A stretch of 64,000 nucleotides of DNA, from positions 1,050,043 through 1,114,042 of the forward strand of contig NW_004450402.1 in assembly GCF_000321225.1 (NCBI RefSeq). The letters are read 5' to 3'. Under the pieces are notes generated by a model. The model did no database searches and had not been told where the DNA came from. It saw nothing but the letters and a program-made list of their open reading frames with translations. Within the stretch, counting starts at the first letter, position 1. The number at the start of each line of letters is the position of its first letter. Both the position numbers and the translations under genes were made by a program. Shown here in pieces: positions 61,613-64,000 of the stretch. This stretch comes from Odobenus rosmarus divergens (Eukaryota > Chordata > Mammalia > Carnivora > Odobenidae).

Positions 61613-62335
61613 CATTTATTCAATCAATAAATATTTATTTGAGTTACTTTTCTGAGCTTGGCCCTATTCTAAGTGACATAGCAATGAACAAACCAGACAA
61701 AGTCTTTGTTCTTACAAAGGACACTCTAGTAGGTGGAGGTTGTCAATTAAAGAGAAATACAATTAAATATTATCACCAACAGTAGGGGGTGGAAGATGAG
61801 AAATCCATCTAGGTGAAGGGTAAAGGTTTCACCTGGTCTGCAATTTTATACATTGAGGTCATGGCAGGCCTCTCTGTTAAAATGACATTTGAACAGAAAT
61901 GTAAAGTAAGCAAGGGGTTGTGTTTCAAGACAAAAGAAGAGATAAAGGGGTTTGATGGTGAATCTTGTTGACGCATTCAAGGAACACCAAAAAGACCAGC
62001 ATGCTTGGAGAGGATTGGAAAGTGACCAGAGATGATACTAGGAAAGTCACTGGGACAAGATCCCAAAGAATCCTAAATACAGTAAAGAGATTTTAGATAA
62101 AATTCTCAGTAAAACTGCAGTCATCGGAGATTATTAACAGAGGAGTGACTTGATCCAAACTTTTATTCTAAAAAGATTACTCTTTCTACTTCATAGAGAA
62201 TAGAGTATAAGAGGACTATGGGAGTTAAAAAATAGAAATGTGTGTTAATATAGATCTCTCTAGATGGATAGCAGTCAAAGTGTGAGAAAGATTCTGATTT
62301 TGGAGATATTTTGAAAGTAGAGCCAACATCATAAC
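61613..62335 (-). mobile_element. L2 3' half, - strand
   Basis: Starts with TTCATTTATTCAATCAATAA (the L2 end) and continues through TGACATAGCAATGAACAAAC, GGTCATGGCAGGCCTCTCTG, TGACATTTGAACAGAAATGT, AACAGAGGAGTGACTTGATC and TTTTGAAAGTAGAGCCAACA. Clear but diverged. Confidence 0.85.
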
Positions 62336-62390
62336 TAAGAATATATAATTGAGTAAAGGAGTGCCACTTTTATTTTAATAATGAGGTTTC

Positions 62391-62471
62391 TTCTTATTAT
62401 TATTATTTTTAAGTAAGCTCTACACCCAACATGGGGCTTGAACTCACAACCCTGAGATCAGGAGTCACATT
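62391..62471 (-). repeat. Partial Can-SINE head, - strand
   Basis: A (TTA)n run, then AAGTAAGCTCTACACCCAAC, ATGGGGCTTGAACTCACAAC and CCTGAGATCAGGAGTCACAT match the reverse tRNA-derived part of an older SINEC. The outermost head (TGAGCCACCCAGG) is missing. Confidence 0.75.
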
Positions 62472-62789
62472 TAAAGGTATAGCACCAAAGGAAGTCCTAA
62501 CATTACTGACTCACTTAACACCTTTTCAAATTGCTTCCATTGCTCAAGTTAAATTTCCTTGGCTCTGGGATTTTCACACAAAAATGTACATCTCCCTTAC
62601 ACTCACCACATTCACCAAATTCCTTCTCTCCAACACACATTTATTTTAAGAAAGAATCACATCCTCTCATCCCATTTTTCTTTTTCTTTTTCTTCTTCTT
62701 TTTTGGAAGACTGCTGGATTCTCAAAATAACAACACCAAATGATTAAGTTATATGCACTAGAAAACAAAAACCTTGGTAATTAAAAACA

Positions 62790-63000
62790 ATGAATATGAA
62801 TGTGGACTGCCTAAGTTTAATTCCTAACCTTTATTATCTTTGGGAACATCGACGGTTACCTAACTTTTCTAACTTTTGGGTTCCTCATTTGTAAAACTGA
62901 GGTGATAGTAGTAGTATTTATGTCCCAGGATTGTTGTGAGAATCAAATAATTAGTCTACATTAAGCAACTAAAATTGTGCCCCACACAATAGTATTATTT
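62790..63000 (+). repeat. MIR, + strand
   Basis: GTGGACTGCCTAAGTTTAAT, TTTGGGTTCCTCATTTGTAA, AACTGAGGTGATAGTAGTAG and GTCCCAGGATTGTTGTGAGA are in MIR order. Confidence 0.8.
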
Positions 63001-63344
63001 GTGCCAAGGACATCAGTTAATTTGTTTCTACATGACAGACATTTAATATATATCAAATTAAATTAGATTCTTGCTCACATTCATGCACGACTTTCCTCTT
63101 CTACCTTCCACAATACTTTGGCAATCTGCAAAGTTTGGGAATGGTGCTAAGGTACTAAATTGAGACTGGATGATGGTACTAGGAATACACTAGCCTCAGG
63201 CATTTTCTGAAAGAAGGTGAGTATCACCATAAATTTTTGGCAGGTTCCATTTTTATAATTTCAGACTCTTGCCATGCCCCGACTCAAACCTATCCATAGG
63301 AAGCATATTCCATTATAATCACAATCAATATTTCCTTATGCTGT

Positions 63345-64000
63345 TTTTAAAAATGTGTTTGTTGTTGTGTTTACTGTTTTTGATTTTTAAATAATTTCAC
63401 TGGTATAATATTGACATAAAATAATGCATATTTTAAGTGTACAGTTTTACAAGTTTATATAAGTGTAGACATATGCATTCATATATAAAACTATCGCCAC
63501 AATCAAGATAAAGAATATATCATCTTGCAAAATGTCCTTGAGCTCCTTAGTAATCCCTTCTTCACATCCCTTGCAAAAAGGTCATTTGCACTTCCTGACA
63601 CTCCCCTGCAAAAACCACTGATCTGCTTCCTTTAACTATAGATTAGTTTGTATTTTCTAGAATCATATATAAATGGAATCATACCATATGTACTCTCTTG
63701 TCTGGCTTTTTTCAATCACCATTATTATTTTTAGATTCATTCATGTTGTGTGTATCAATAGTTCATTCCTCCTTGTAGCCAAGTGGTACTCCAGGGTAAG
63801 GAGATACTACAATTTCTTTATCCACTCACCTTATTTTTTTATTACGTTATGTTAGTTACCATACAGTACTTCATTAGTTTTTGAAGGAATATCCACTCAC
63901 CTTTTGATGAACATTTGAGTTGTTTCCAATTATTGGCGATTTGCAAACAAAGCAAATAAAAATTATGAACATCCACATACAAATCTTTGTATTGTACATA
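63345..64000 (-). mobile_element. Ancient L1 3' region, - strand, running off the window
   Basis: Reverse L1 landmarks: TTTTAAGTGTACAGTTTTAC at 63432, ATCATCTTGCAAAATGTCCT at 63518, GAATCATATATAAATGGAAT at 63659, GATTCATTCATGTTGTGTGT at 63734, and TTGATGAACATTTGAGTTGT at 63904. It is interrupted by a 58-bp younger L1 piece at 63833-63890. Confidence 0.8.
63833..63890 (-). mobile_element. 58-bp carnivore L1 3' stub inserted in the older L1, - strand
   Basis: Reverse complement of the carnivore L1 terminus: TTATGTTAGTTACCATACAG then CATTAGTTTTTGA, with a T-rich start. It matches the end of the L1 at 56091-56320. ATCCACTCACCTT at 63820-63832 and 63891-63903 is a perfect 13-bp target duplication. 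Confidence 0.92.

Noticed and set aside
1..64000. CRISPR array, bacterial operon, or phage content
   Set aside because: The repeats are eukaryotic transposons and microsatellites; there are no regularly spaced direct repeats with unique spacers and no prokaryotic gene layout.
15388..64000. Further OLFM3 exons
   Set aside because: I looked for the shared coiled-coil and olfactomedin exons by their expected peptide content and found none. A short diverged exon could still be missed by eye.

Overview
This is a 64 kb stretch of mammalian nuclear DNA. It is AT-rich, has no long open reading frames, and is dense in interspersed repeats. About twenty copies of the carnivore tRNA-derived Can-SINE (SINEC), with the head motif CCTGGGTGGCTCAG and CT-rich/AAATAAAT tails, place it in Carnivora. 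The sub-type with a 'CCCCCTGCTTGTGTTCC' body and 'CTCTGTCAAATAAATAAA' tail fits a non-canid caniform. From remembered consensus sequences I favour a pinniped (seal, sea lion or walrus) over bear, mustelid, dog or cat. That assignment is inference.

The only gene part I can support is an alternative first coding exon of OLFM3 (olfactomedin-3 / optimedin / noelin-3) on the + strand at 15319-15387. It encodes a 23-residue signal-peptide exon ending in a GT donor. A small GC/CpG-rich promoter and 5' leader lie at about 14860-15318. The leader holds an in-frame 56-residue cysteine-rich upstream ORF (15094-15264). Everything after 15388 would be the first intron of this transcript, because I recognise no later OLFM3 exon. 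The first 14.8 kb is either upstream flank or an intron of the longer OLFM3 transcript that starts elsewhere.

Layout: 1-12.9 kb carries nine SINEs, an old L1 and two L2 fragments. This part includes two SINEs inserted one after the other at the same target (11.1-11.57 kb). From 12.9 to 20.2 kb, around the promoter, I see no interspersed repeat. From 20.2 to 32.2 kb there are MLT1, MLT1D and MLT2-type LTRs, L2 and MIR fragments, and one SINE nested inside an MLT1. From 32.2 to 48 kb there are MIR, L2 and scattered SINEs. A solo ERV LTR with a 34-bp U3 repeat lies at 48.8-49.5 kb. From 50 to 64 kb there are L2, MIR, SINEs, a hAT-like DNA transposon, a 230-bp carnivore L1 3' end with target duplication, and a 58-bp L1 stub inside an older L1 at the right end.

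I found no undescribed multi-gene system, RNA gene or CRISPR array. The most useful observations are the OLFM3 first exon with its upstream ORF and nearby G-quadruplex motif, and several well-dated nested insertions.
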